Below are positions 34,118-43,043 of a DNA stretch of 64,000 nt, piece by piece. The stretch comes from Clostridiales bacterium PH28_bin88 (GTDB lineage Bacteria; Bacillota; PH28-bin88), in assembly GCA_000987045.1 (NCBI GenBank), contig LAKY01000058.1:91461-155460 (forward strand). The letters are read 5' to 3'. The notes under the pieces were generated by a model. It did not search any database. It was not told the origin of the DNA and saw nothing but the letters and a program-made list of their open reading frames with translations. A program made the position numbers and the translations under genes. Numbering within the stretch: position 1 is the first letter of the stretch; every line of letters begins with the position of its first letter.

Positions 34118-36408
34118 GCTCCCGCCTCCTTCAGTTCCGGGTGCAGCGCCCAGAATACCTTCTCCGGCGCGATGGGCAGGTCCCGGATGCGTACCCCGAT
34201 GGCATCCTCCACCGCGTTGGCGATGGCCGGGGGCACCGGGATCAGCGTGGGTTCACCGACGCCTTTGGCGCCGTAAGGTCCTACCGGGTCGTTGGTTTCC
34301 ACGATAATGGGTTCAACCCGTGGCATATCCTTGATGGTCATGATGATATAATTGCTCAGGCTGGTATTCTGGGGCATCCCGTCCTGGTGCACCAGGTGCT
34401 CGTAAAGCGCCCACCCGGCGCCCTGGGCGATACCGCCGGTAATCTGCCCGCGCACTCCCTGCTGGTTGATGGCAAACCCCACGTCGTGGGCCGCCACCAC
34501 CCGTAGGACTTTCACCTCTCCCGTCTCGGTGTCTACCTCTACCTCCACGCCGTGAGCCCCGTAGGTATACGCGCTGGAATAGTCGCCGTAAAAGTTGCTG
34601 TCGGTTCCTTCCGTCGGCGGGTCGTAGGATACGTATGCCACCAGCCCGGCGGCTTCCCTGGTCCTGATGCCCGCCCGGCAGACCTCCGCCACGGTCATCT
34701 GCTTGCCTGGGTCCAGCCGGGCATAGATTACACCTTCTTTGATATCCAGCAGATCGGGTTGTTCGCCCATCAACTTGCCCGCCAGTTGCAGCAACTGTTC
34801 CCGTACCTGCCGGGAGGCCAACAGCACCGCCTTGCCGCCCACGGTGGTCACGCGGCTGGAATAGGTACCGTAACAGAACGGGCTGACATCGGTATCCAGC
34901 GGCATCACGATCACTTGACTCATGGGCAGGTCCAGCGTCTCCGCGGCAATCTGCGCGAATACCGTGCGCGCGCCCTGGCCCATGTCGCTCTCGCCGGAAT
35001 AGACCAGCACCTTGCCGTCTTCCTGGAAACGCACCATGGCGGAAGAGCCGTCAAAGTTATTGCCGCCCCGGTTACCGGAAACGTGGGTCATGCAGGCCAT
35101 ACCGGTGCCGCGCCTGATCCGGCCGCCCCGGTCTTCCCTGGGCAGCCGGCCTTGCCTGATGGCCCTGGAGGCACTTTCGATGCACTGGCTGAGGCCGCAA
35201 CTGCGCAGCTTCCAGCCGTGCAGGGTCCGGTCGCCCTGGTGCACAGCGTTCTTCAACCTTACTTCCACCGGGTCCAACCCCAGTTTGCGGGCGCAGATGT
35301 CCACCATGGACTCCAGGGCGAAGTGCATTTGCGCATTCCCATAGCCCCGGAACCCGCTGGTGGGCACGCGGTTGGTATATACCAGCGTAGACTCGGTGCG
35401 GCTGGATTTAAAGCGGTACAGGCAGTCGGTCCGCATGGACATGTTCAGCAAGATCTTGGGAGCCGCCCAGGAGTAAGCGCCGTTATCTGCCACGATTTTG
35501 GCCTCTTTACACACCATGGTGCCGTCTTGCTTCATCCCCAGCTTTAACTTGATAGCAGCCGGCACCCGGGCGCGGGAGGCCAGGAACTCCTCCTCGCGGG
35601 ACAGCACGATTTTCACCGGGCAGCCGGTTTTCCTGGCCAGTACGGCGGCGATGGGGTGAAAGTTCCTGATCCAGATCTTGCCGCCGAACCCGCCTCCGAT
35701 GAACGGTACCTTGACGGTAATGTCACTGGGGCTGATGCCCAAAGCCTTGGCGATCTCCGCCCTGGCGTGGAACGCTGCCTGGATGCCGGTCCAGATAGTC
35801 AGCCGGCCGTTGGATTCCCAGGAGGCAATGGCGCCAAATGGTTCCATGTAGCAGGGCTGCACCAGCGAGGTGCTGAACTCCTCCTCAAAGACATAGTCGC
35901 AGGCGGCGAAGTCCTCGTCCACATTGCCCCGCTCTATGCGGTAGGTCTTGGCGATGTTGCCGGGCTTGTCGTCGTGCACCAAGGGCGCGCCGGGCGCCAA
36001 GGCCGCTGACGTGTCGGCCACCACGAGCAGGGGCTCGTATGCCACCTCGATCAGCGACAGCGCCGCTTCCGCCACCTCTTCACTGACCGCCGCCACCGCC
36101 GCCACCTCGTCTCCCACGTAACGGACCTTGTCGACCGCCAGCATGTAGACGTCAGGGGTGTCCAGGCCGAACTTGATGCGCGGGCAGTCTTGGGCCGTGA
36201 TCACCGCTTTCACCCCCGGCAGCCTCGCCGCCCGGGAGGTATCAATGCTTTTAATCCGGGCACAGGGGTGGGGCGAGCGGAGGATCTTGCCGTAGAGCAT
36301 GCCGGGGAGGGTGAGGTCATCCAGGTACAGCGCCCGGCCGGCAACTTTTTCCCGGGCATCGATGAACTGGATGTCCCGTCCAACCGCCGAGTGTTTTCTT
36401 TCCATCAT
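34114..36408 (-). CDS. Xanthine-dehydrogenase-family molybdenum subunit (set B)
   Basis: This 764-residue large subunit begins VGRDIQFIDAREKVAGRALY and carries FIGGGFGGKIW, TSGFRGYGNAQMHFALESMV and the catalytic glutamate in YGAKGVGEPTLIP. It is the first gene of set B. Start ATG ATG behind GGAGGTGAC. In overall pattern it resembles set A but differs enough that a different substrate is likely. The following DUF1989 and alpha/beta hydrolase genes presumably act on its product. Confidence 0.94.
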   Translation of the reverse strand: MMERKHSAVGRDIQFIDAREKVAGRALYLDDLTLPGMLYGKILRSPHPCARIKSIDTSRAARLPGVKAVITAQDCPRIKFGLDTPDVYMLAVDKVRYVGDEVAAVAAVSEEVAEAALSLIEVAYEPLLVVADTSAALAPGAPLVHDDKPGNIAKTYRIERGNVDEDFAACDYVFEEEFSTSLVQPCYMEPFGAIASWESNGRLTIWTGIQAAFHARAEIAKALGISPSDITVKVPFIGGGFGGKIWIRNFHPIAAVLARKTGCPVKIVLSREEEFLASRARVPAAIKLKLGMKQDGTMVCKEAKIVADNGAYSWAAPKILLNMSMRTDCLYRFKSSRTESTLVYTNRVPTSGFRGYGNAQMHFALESMVDICARKLGLDPVEVRLKNAVHQGDRTLHGWKLRSCGLSQCIESASRAIRQGRLPREDRGGRIRRGTGMACMTHVSGNRGGNNFDGSSAMVRFQEDGKVLVYSGESDMGQGARTVFAQIAAETLDLPMSQVIVMPLDTDVSPFCYGTYSSRVTTVGGKAVLLASRQVREQLLQLAGKLMGEQPDLLDIKEGVIYARLDPGKQMTVAEVCRAGIRTREAAGLVAYVSYDPPTEGTDSNFYGDYSSAYTYGAHGVEVEVDTETGEVKVLRVVAAHDVGFAINQQGVRGQITGGIAQGAGWALYEHLVHQDGMPQNTSLSNYIIMTIKDMPRVEPIIVETNDPVGPYGAKGVGEPTLIPVPPAIANAVEDAIGVRIRDLPIAPEKVFWALHPELKEAGA

Positions 36409-36424
36409 GTCACCTCCAGGTCTT

Positions 36425-36525
36425 ATGCAGAAGTCAGGCGTCAGAAGCCGGAAGTCAGAGAAAAAAGGGTATGATTTTCACGATATCAGCCTCCGGCGTC
36501 CGACCTCCGATTTCCGATGACCGAA
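36425..36525. repeat. Intergenic short-repeat cluster
   Basis: The gap upstream of the set B operon contains two copies of GAAGTCAG (36430-36437 and 36451-36458) separated by GCGTCAGAAGCCG, then a pyrimidine-rich run with repeated CCTCCGA/TTTCCGA words. Such low-complexity GAAGTCAG tracts look like dispersed intergenic repeats rather than genes. No regulatory meaning can be assigned. Confidence 0.45.
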
Positions 36526-36561
36526 ATGGGCAGACCCGGCTGACGCAGTTCTGCGAAGCTG

Positions 36562-36578
36562 ATCACAGCGCTGCTAGG
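36562..36578. repeat. 17-bp repeat at a gene's 3' end, copy 1
   Basis: ATCACAGCGCTGCTAGG is found here and, base for base, at 49924-49940. In both places the minus-strand gene's TAG stop codon lies inside it, followed by CAGCGCTGTGAT, which holds the palindrome CAGCGCTG. Confidence 0.6.
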
Positions 36579-37461
36579 GCTCAGCCTGGCCATTACCGGC
36601 TTGCTCCAGCGTGTAAGCGAGGCGATCGGGCCACATGCGGGCCCGCCCCTGGACAAAGAGCACCACGCCTTTAATCATGCCCTGCTGGTACAACCGCCGC
36701 GAGCGCTCCAGGCCCCTGGACAGCGCCGCCTCCACAGCGGCGGCGCCCAGGCAGCCCACCCGGCGGGTGACCAGGTGCCCGCGGATATCGGTCAAGGGAT
36801 CCAGCTCCTCGGCCAGGCACCTTTCAATGGCCGGGTCCTGGCAATCGGTGGCATTGGCGATGGCAGTGGCTGCCGCGTCCGCCAGGCTGCCAACCTCTGC
36901 CAGCACCGTCACCGCCGACGCCACCCCCTTGGTCAGGCTGCGGCCCCCCAGGCCGCTGGTGGCTATTCCCCGGATGCCCTGCCCGGGCAGGATGTCCACG
37001 GCATGGGTCACCTGGCCAGAGGCCAAGTCGCTGATGATGCCCACCCGGAACCGCTGGCTACCATCCCCCAGGTGGAGCGCAATGTCCCCGCCGTTATTGA
37101 CCACCACCCTGCCGGCGCCGGCGGCGACCGCGGCGTCTTTGACCAGGTCGGAGAAACTGCCGGCTACCGCCGCCATGGGCGTGAAGTCCGCCTCTCCGAG
37201 CCTGCGTACCGCCGCCACCATCCGGCTCAGCACCGGCGGGTAGGCATGGTCCAGTCCCGGGTCAAGTTGGCCTACCGCCTGGCGGGCGACATGTAGGTGC
37301 GCGGCCAGTTCACCCAGCAAGGACACCGCCACTCGCGCACCCGCTTCCGCCGCTTCCGTCAGGGGGTTGCCGCCAACCGCCGCCTCGATGGTCATGGTGA
37401 CAGGGCCGTGGTCTACCAGTATCTTCCCAGGCCTTAATACCCGGTGGTATAAACTCTCCAT
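36574..37461 (-). CDS. UPF0280 family protein (ApbE-like fold)
   Basis: This protein of about 295 residues matches UPF0280, related to the flavin transferase ApbE: GPVTMTIEAAVGGNPLTEAA at the start, GRVVVNNGGDIALHLGDG in the middle and GIATSGLGGRSLTKGVASAV after it. Members recur beside MetF, CO-dehydrogenase and hydroxylase genes of anaerobes; their reaction is not known. The frame opens at a TTG, and ATG 37461 is the better start. It sits between the TRAP remnant and set B. A role in cofactor or flavin attachment is inference. Confidence 0.82.
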   Translation of the reverse strand: MESLYHRVLRPGKILVDHGPVTMTIEAAVGGNPLTEAAEAGARVAVSLLGELAAHLHVARQAVGQLDPGLDHAYPPVLSRMVAAVRRLGEADFTPMAAVAGSFSDLVKDAAVAAGAGRVVVNNGGDIALHLGDGSQRFRVGIISDLASGQVTHAVDILPGQGIRGIATSGLGGRSLTKGVASAVTVLAEVGSLADAAATAIANATDCQDPAIERCLAEELDPLTDIRGHLVTRRVGCLGAAAVEAALSRGLERSRRLYQQGMIKGVVLFVQGRARMWPDRLAYTLEQAGNGQAEP

Positions 37462-37500
37462 TATTACCAACTTCCCGCCTATCTATGCAAGATAACCCGC

Positions 37501-37800
37501 CTACGCCGGCACTTCCCGGCTGCGGCTGCTCCTGATTCTCTGGTATACAAACACCAGCGCAATAATGCCCAGGCCGACCACATCGGTGAGGGTATTAGGA
37601 TCGATGAGCGCCAGGCCAGCGGACAACAGCAGGATTCGCTCCAGGGCGGAACACCGGGTGGCAAACCAGCCGATGACGCCTCCCGCCAGGGCGGTAACCC
37701 CGATGGAACCGGTAATGGCAGCCTGGACCACTTTAACGGCATCTGCTTGCATCAGTAAAATGGAGTGGCATACGAATATAAGCGGATTGAATCCGAACCA
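37501..37800 (-). pseudogene. C-terminal fragment of a TRAP fused permease
   Basis: The reading frame PLIFVCHSILLMQADAV..., followed by AAITGSIGVTALAGGVIGW and TLTDVVGLGIIALVFVYQ, matches the last 90-100 residues of TAXI-type permeases such as that at 14-1972 (same LTDVLGLAGLALVYF ending). Everything upstream is missing. The fragment follows the fused hydroxylase stop codon immediately and in the same frame. There is no ribosome site before the first ATG (37752), so it is unlikely to be expressed. Confidence 0.82.
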
Positions 37801-40521
37801 TCATATATAGTAGGAAAGCGGTTTGCTCGCCATAAACTCTTTCAGTTCGTTCCTGGAAACAGGCAATTCTCTAGGGCGGTAACCGCAGGCGGCGAAAATG
37901 GCGTTGGCGATGGCCGGCGCCATGGCTATGGACGAGCATTCTCCCAGGCCTTTCGCCCCAAAGGGGCCGCAGGGTTCGGGCCCGGTGACGAACAGGCTGA
38001 TGATCTCCGGCACCTCCCCGGCAGTGGGAATGTGATAAGACCGGAAATTTTCCGTGGAGCCGGGGACAAACCTTTCCTTCAGGGCAAACCCCACCCCCAT
38101 CAGGATGCCTCCCTCCACCTGCCCCTCGGCGGTTTGCGGGTTCACCGGGTGGCCGCAGTCGTGGGCGGCCACCACCCTTTCCACGGTCACCTGGCCGGTC
38201 TCCGTGTCCACCGCCACCTCGGTCATTTCCGTGCCGAAGGAGTAAACCTCGTAAGGGATGGTGGCGTCGGAGGCCTCGCTACGACGGGTGGCGGTGGATT
38301 GGTAGCGGCCCCGCCGCCGCAGTTCACCGCCCTGGGCCAGGGTAGCGAGGTCCACCCGCACCCTCCTGTCAGACCCGGCCACCACGGCCCCATCCGCCAG
38401 CACCAATGCGCCCGCCTCCACGTCTAGTACCCGGCTGGCCCGCTGCAGCAACTCCTGCTCCAGTTCCCGCGCCGCCGCCACCACTGCCATGCCTGACATG
38501 TAGGTTTGCCTGCTGGCGCTGGTGGTATCGGCATCGGGCGTCAACAGGGAATCGCCTGTCACCACTGTCACCCTGCCCAGATCCTGGCCCAGTGCCCGGG
38601 CGGCGATTTGGCCCAGTACCGTGCCGCAACCCTGGCCCATCTCCGTCGCCCCCGCATAAACCCGGATCTGCCCGCCGGTGGTCAAAACGATCTCCGCCTC
38701 GCAGATGTTGGACGAGTTGGTGCGGCCGATGCCGTACCACATGGAGGCCACCCCGCGCCCCCGCAGGATGCGGGGCGCTCCTTCCCGGGACAACGGTCTG
38801 GTCCAGTAGTTTTTCACGGCCTCCAGGGTGGCCTGGTACCCCACGTCCCTGCCCAGCACCTGGCCGGTAGCCGTGGCGTCCCCTCCCTCCAGCCCGTTGC
38901 GCCGGCGCAAGTCAATGGGATCAAGACCCAGACGTTGGGCCATCATGTCGATCTGCGACTCCAGGGCGAACGCCACCTGGGGAACGCCGTAGCCACGCAT
39001 GGCGCCGGCGATGGGATTGTTGGTGTAGACCGACCGCCCGTGCACCCGCACGTTGGGGATACGGTAGGGGCCGGTGGCGGTCAGCACCGCCCGGGTAAGG
39101 ACGCCCGGCCCGGCGGAAGCGTACGCCCCGGTGTCCGCCAGGATGTCCATCTCCAGCGCCGTGATCAGCCCCTCCCGGGTGCAGCCGGTGGTACAGGTAA
39201 TGGTGAAGGGATGCCGCTTGGTGGTAGCCAGGAAGGACTCCTCCCGGGTGTACACCATGCGCGACGGCCGCCAGAGCAGGTGGGTAACCAGGCCGACAAA
39301 ACACTGGACGGACATGTCGATCTTCCCGCCGAAGCCTCCTCCCACCACACACTGGCGCATGCGCACCTTTTCCGCCGGGAGGCCCAGCACCTTGGCGATT
39401 TCCCGCTGGTCGTGGTGGGGCGCCTGAGTGGGGCCGTAGACCACGATTCGTCCCTCTTCATCCAGGTAGGCGGTGCCCGCCTCCGGTTCCAGGTAGGCGT
39501 GCTCGTTAAAGGTGGTCCGGTAGGTTTCCCTGATCAACAGGTCGGCTTGGGCCAGGGCCGGTTGCACATCGCCCCGCTCCAGCCGTTCTTCCGCCAGGAT
39601 GTTCCCCCCGGGGTGGAGGGAAGGTGCGCCCGCAGCCAGCGACGCCGCCGGGTCCAGCAGCGGCGGCAGCACCTGGTAATCAACCCGCACCACCTGGACG
39701 CCCCGCTCGGCTGCTGCCTCTGTTTCTGCCACCACCAGCGCCACGGGTTCCCCGCAGAAGCGCACCACATCCTCCGCCAGCACCGGCTGGTCCTCTCGTT
39801 GCCGCTTGTACCTGTTAATACCTGGCACGTCACGGGCGGTGAATACCGCGATGACACCGGGCAGTTGTAACGCCGGAGCAGCATCGATTTCCAGGATCCG
39901 GGCGTAGGGATGGGGGCTGCGCACCGCCTTTACGTGCACAGTACCCGGCAACACCAGGTCGGCGCCGTAGACGGCGGTGCCCGTTACCTTGGCCAGGGCG
40001 TCTAAGCGAACTACGGACCCCTCCCCCTGTACCCCCGGCGGCACCGGTGTGTTCACCGCTCCCATCAGGTAATCTGCCGCTAGCAGGACGGCATCAATGA
40101 TTTTTACGTAACCGGTACAGCGACAGAGGTGCCCCCGCAAGGCCCGGGCGATCTCCCCCCGGGAAGGGTGGGGATTGGCATCCAGCAGGGCCTTGGTGGC
40201 CATGATCATGCCCGGGGTACAAAAACCGCACTGCACCGCCCCCGCTTCCATAAAGGCCCGCTGGATGGGATGCGGGTGTTCGGGAGTACCCAGCCCCTCA
40301 ATGGACAGCACATGCCTGCCTGCCGCTTGGCCCACGGTGATCCGGCAGGCCCGTCGCAACTTCCCGTCGATGAGCACCGCACAACTCCCGCAGTGCCCCC
40401 GGCCGCATCCTTCCTTGGTGCCGGTGAGCCGCAGGTCGTTACGCAGGAAGTCAATCAGCCTCTTGTGGGCGTTTTCGCCTGCTGGTCTCAATACCCCGTT
40501 AACGTATAAAAACTCGGTCAT
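37801..40521 (-). CDS. Fused [2Fe-2S]-molybdenum hydroxylase (set C)
   Basis: This protein of about 906 residues combines two subunits that are separate in sets A and B. Residues 1-160 form the [2Fe-2S] subunit (KEGCGRGHCGSCAVLIDG, CGFCTPGMIMATK, GHLCRCTGYVK). After a short linker the molybdenum subunit begins (VVRLDALAKVTGTAVYGADL) with VVGGGFGGKIDM, AGAMRGYGVPQVAFALESQ and the active glutamate in FGAKGLGECSS. No FAD subunit gene is near, so electrons must leave by another partner, perhaps the adjacent Fe-S reductase. The frame opens at 40599, but ATG 40521 behind GGGGAGGTTACGCGC is the start. The C terminus ends at TGA with no loss. Confidence 0.93.
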   Translation of the reverse strand: MTEFLYVNGVLRPAGENAHKRLIDFLRNDLRLTGTKEGCGRGHCGSCAVLIDGKLRRACRITVGQAAGRHVLSIEGLGTPEHPHPIQRAFMEAGAVQCGFCTPGMIMATKALLDANPHPSRGEIARALRGHLCRCTGYVKIIDAVLLAADYLMGAVNTPVPPGVQGEGSVVRLDALAKVTGTAVYGADLVLPGTVHVKAVRSPHPYARILEIDAAPALQLPGVIAVFTARDVPGINRYKRQREDQPVLAEDVVRFCGEPVALVVAETEAAAERGVQVVRVDYQVLPPLLDPAASLAAGAPSLHPGGNILAEERLERGDVQPALAQADLLIRETYRTTFNEHAYLEPEAGTAYLDEEGRIVVYGPTQAPHHDQREIAKVLGLPAEKVRMRQCVVGGGFGGKIDMSVQCFVGLVTHLLWRPSRMVYTREESFLATTKRHPFTITCTTGCTREGLITALEMDILADTGAYASAGPGVLTRAVLTATGPYRIPNVRVHGRSVYTNNPIAGAMRGYGVPQVAFALESQIDMMAQRLGLDPIDLRRRNGLEGGDATATGQVLGRDVGYQATLEAVKNYWTRPLSREGAPRILRGRGVASMWYGIGRTNSSNICEAEIVLTTGGQIRVYAGATEMGQGCGTVLGQIAARALGQDLGRVTVVTGDSLLTPDADTTSASRQTYMSGMAVVAAARELEQELLQRASRVLDVEAGALVLADGAVVAGSDRRVRVDLATLAQGGELRRRGRYQSTATRRSEASDATIPYEVYSFGTEMTEVAVDTETGQVTVERVVAAHDCGHPVNPQTAEGQVEGGILMGVGFALKERFVPGSTENFRSYHIPTAGEVPEIISLFVTGPEPCGPFGAKGLGECSSIAMAPAIANAIFAACGYRPRELPVSRNELKEFMASKPLSYYI

Positions 40522-40580
40522 GCGCGTAACCTCCCCGCGTGATCGGAAAAGTCCACAGGGGTGCGTTTCCCGGAAGGCGC

Positions 40581-42101
40581 TTACCTTTTCTGGTACCACT
40601 GGAACCGTCCTTCTTTGATCACCTCGCTGAAGGGACGGATGGATTTGATATGGCCGCCGATCTCCGCGTACTTGCTGCGGATAATGGTGTATTCAATGGG
40701 AGCCACGACCGCCTGTGATGTGGTGTAGGTAAAGGGCTTGGGCACCATTTGCTCCACGTCCGCCAGGAAGGTGATGCCGCCGCCGGGCATCACGTAGGCC
40801 GGCGCGCCGGCAATGGTAAGCACCGCGTCGCCCCGGTGCACGGCCTGGGTGAGCTTGATGGGGTTGACCGTCACCCCGGCCCGGGCGCTGCCGCCCACTC
40901 CCGCATAGTACATGGCGGCCACCCGGCTTTCCTCACAGTTGGACTCGAACACCTGCCGCCAGGCCTCGATTTCCGGTGTCAGGGGCACTTGTTCCGGTTC
41001 ACCGTTTTCATTGACCACAAACAGGGCGACCTTGCGGAAGGTGGTCTCCGCCACCAGGATCTTCATGCCCGGCCGGGCGTATCTCATGTCAATGAACTTG
41101 ATGGCCTGCCTGGGCTCCTGGATGTTAGTGCCACCCCAGCCGTTACCGTGTTCGAAGAAATAGCGGCCCGGTGTGGTCAACCGGCCCACCGGCTCGACGC
41201 CGCTGTAAGGCAGCAGTTCCGCCCCGGCAGGACGCTGGGTCAATAGCCCGGTAATATGATGGTCCAGGATAATCGCCTCATCCACGATCTCCGATAGCGG
41301 TTTGGCAAACAGGGCGCAGCAAGCACCGCCGCAACCCACCCGCATTTTCTTATCTTCCACCCCATCAATTACCGGCGATTTGCCCACCTGCAAGTCCAGG
41401 GTGGCCCCACCCTCGATCTTCAAGCGGACCGGCTCCTGGTTGCCCAGTTCGGCGATGGTCTTTACAACGGTCAAGCCGTGGGGCCCCTTAACGCGGTTGA
41501 CGCCCCCCAGGATCAGGATATGGGAACCGTATTGCTCCGCGGTAACCATCCCCACCACTTTCCCGTCGCGCTTGACCGGAGCGCCCTCGTCACCGATGTG
41601 CAGGTTGGTGTCGATCTTTACCATCATGGAACTGTACGAAACCGGCGCTTCTGTAACCACCGTCACCACGTCAAAGTCCTCAACTCTTTCTTGAACTATG
41701 TAGGGAGCCGGGTGGTAGTCGGGATAGCTGGCTCCGGCCCCAACGGCGGTAATCAGCGGCCGGCTGATGGCGATTTTCTCCCTGTCCACCGGGAGTCGCT
41801 CAGGCACCTGCAGCGGCCTGTTCCGTACCAGTTTGCCATCCGCGTTGGTGAATCGTTTACAGGCCCCGAAATATCCAGGCGGGACCTGGCACCGGACGTC
41901 ACAGTAGGTGCAGAGCACATTGCCGGATACCGGTTCACCTATCGAGAGGGCGCCGGTTTTGCAGCCCGCCAGGCACGCCCGGCAAGTGGAACAGTGATCC
42001 TGGACCACAGCCTTCCTCTGGACAACCTTGATGGCGCCCAGCGGGCATCTCATTTCACACTGTTTACACCCGTTACACTTCTCCTGGTCAACCCTGATCA
42101 T
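40581..42101 (-). CDS. hnr: 6-hydroxynicotinate-reductase-like ferredoxin protein
   Basis: This 506-residue protein starts with two [4Fe-4S] sites ([18 protein letters not shown] and [12 protein letters not shown]), a cysteine-rich region (CTYCDVRC), then a large domain with further cysteines in [15 protein letters not shown]. From memory this architecture corresponds to ferredoxin-dependent 6-hydroxynicotinate reductase of the anaerobic nicotinate pathway (Eubacterium barkeri). The match is family-level, so the true substrate may be another hydroxylated N-heterocycle. It lies directly upstream of the fused molybdenum hydroxylase, which would supply the hydroxylated ring. Start ATG behind GGGAGGTTAGACCCAG. 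Confidence 0.72.
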   Translation of the reverse strand: MIRVDQEKCNGCKQCEMRCPLGAIKVVQRKAVVQDHCSTCRACLAGCKTGALSIGEPVSGNVLCTYCDVRCQVPPGYFGACKRFTNADGKLVRNRPLQVPERLPVDREKIAISRPLITAVGAGASYPDYHPAPYIVQERVEDFDVVTVVTEAPVSYSSMMVKIDTNLHIGDEGAPVKRDGKVVGMVTAEQYGSHILILGGVNRVKGPHGLTVVKTIAELGNQEPVRLKIEGGATLDLQVGKSPVIDGVEDKKMRVGCGGACCALFAKPLSEIVDEAIILDHHITGLLTQRPAGAELLPYSGVEPVGRLTTPGRYFFEHGNGWGGTNIQEPRQAIKFIDMRYARPGMKILVAETTFRKVALFVVNENGEPEQVPLTPEIEAWRQVFESNCEESRVAAMYYAGVGGSARAGVTVNPIKLTQAVHRGDAVLTIAGAPAYVMPGGGITFLADVEQMVPKPFTYTTSQAVVAPIEYTIIRSKYAEIGGHIKSIRPFSEVIKEGRFQWYQKR

Positions 42102-42137
42102 CTGGGTCTAACCTCCCAAAGCACTTGTTCACAACAC

Positions 42138-43043
42138 TTATGGCCGCGGGGCCAATCCCGCCCGCCGCGCGATCTCGGGCACGACTTCCTCCCAGGCAAT
42201 GGCCATAATGTGCACGCCGGCCACGCCCGGCATCTCCTTTAACTTTTGGATCGTCTCGACACAGATCCTAATACCCTCTTCCCTGGGATCCTGGGCGGCT
42301 TCCATACGCCGGATCACGTCGTCGGGGACAGTCACGCCGGCCACCTTGTCCCGCATGTACTTGGCAGCCTTGGCGGATTTCAGCGGGGTGACGCCCGCCA
42401 GCATCTTGGCCTGCCGGTCCAGCCCCTCCGCCCTGACCTGCTCCATAAACCTGGCGAAGCGGTCCATGTCGTAAATGCACTGGGTCTGAATGAACCTGGC
42501 TCCCGCCTTGATCTTTTTACGCAGCCTCCTCACCCGCAGCTCCAGCGGGTCGGCAAAGGGGTTGGCCGCCGCGCCCACAAAGGCTTCCAGCGGGGCCTCC
42601 AGGCGGTCACCGCCGGCGAAAATCCCCTCCGTCATGCCCGCTACCACCTTGATCAGCTGGACGGAGTCCAGGTCGAACACGTTTTTGGCCTGGGGCTCAC
42701 TGCCAAAGCTCTGGTGGTCGCCGCTCAGGCAGAGGATATTGCGCGCTCCCTGGGCGACGGCCCCCAGGATGTCGCTCTGGAGGGCGATGCGGTTGCGGTC
42801 CCGGCAGGTCACCTGGAAGACCGGGTCAATCCCCATGCGGGCCAGTTCCCCGCAGCAGGACTGGCTGGACAGGCGGACGATGGCGGTCTGGTTGTCGGTG
42901 ACGTTGATGGCGTCAACATAGCCGCGCAGCATCTCCGCTTTCTGCTTGAGCGAACTGAAATCGGCGCTCCTGGGCGGCCCCACCTCGGCGGTGACTGCGA
43001 AATGCCCCAGTTCGAGAACTTTTTGCAGATTGCTCTTAGCCAA
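42138..43043 (-). CDS. metF: Methylenetetrahydrofolate reductase, MetF
   Basis: This protein of about 301 residues has the TIM-barrel fold of MetF (GHFAVTAEVGPPRSADFSSL, INVTDNQTAIVRLSSQS, NILCLSGDHQSF, GARFIQTQCIYDMDRF). It reduces methylene-THF to methyl-THF or works in reverse. The natural start is a TTG at 43043 behind GGGAGG, overlapping the stop of metV by eight bases. The frame's earlier opening at 43121 lies inside metV. It forms the MetF-MetV pair known from acetogens and other anaerobes. Neighbouring genes suggest a link to a catabolic one-carbon unit. Confidence 0.92.
   Translation of the reverse strand: MAKSNLQKVLELGHFAVTAEVGPPRSADFSSLKQKAEMLRGYVDAINVTDNQTAIVRLSSQSCCGELARMGIDPVFQVTCRDRNRIALQSDILGAVAQGARNILCLSGDHQSFGSEPQAKNVFDLDSVQLIKVVAGMTEGIFAGGDRLEAPLEAFVGAAANPFADPLELRVRRLRKKIKAGARFIQTQCIYDMDRFARFMEQVRAEGLDRQAKMLAGVTPLKSAKAAKYMRDKVAGVTVPDDVIRRMEAAQDPREEGIRICVETIQKLKEMPGVAGVHIMAIAWEEVVPEIARRAGLAPRP

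Noticed and set aside
38506..39870. 454-codon plus-strand frame opposite the fused hydroxylase
   Set aside because: It is antisense to a gene with clear family motifs, has no ribosome site and is rich in histidine, glutamine and arginine, as expected from the complement of GC-rich coding DNA.
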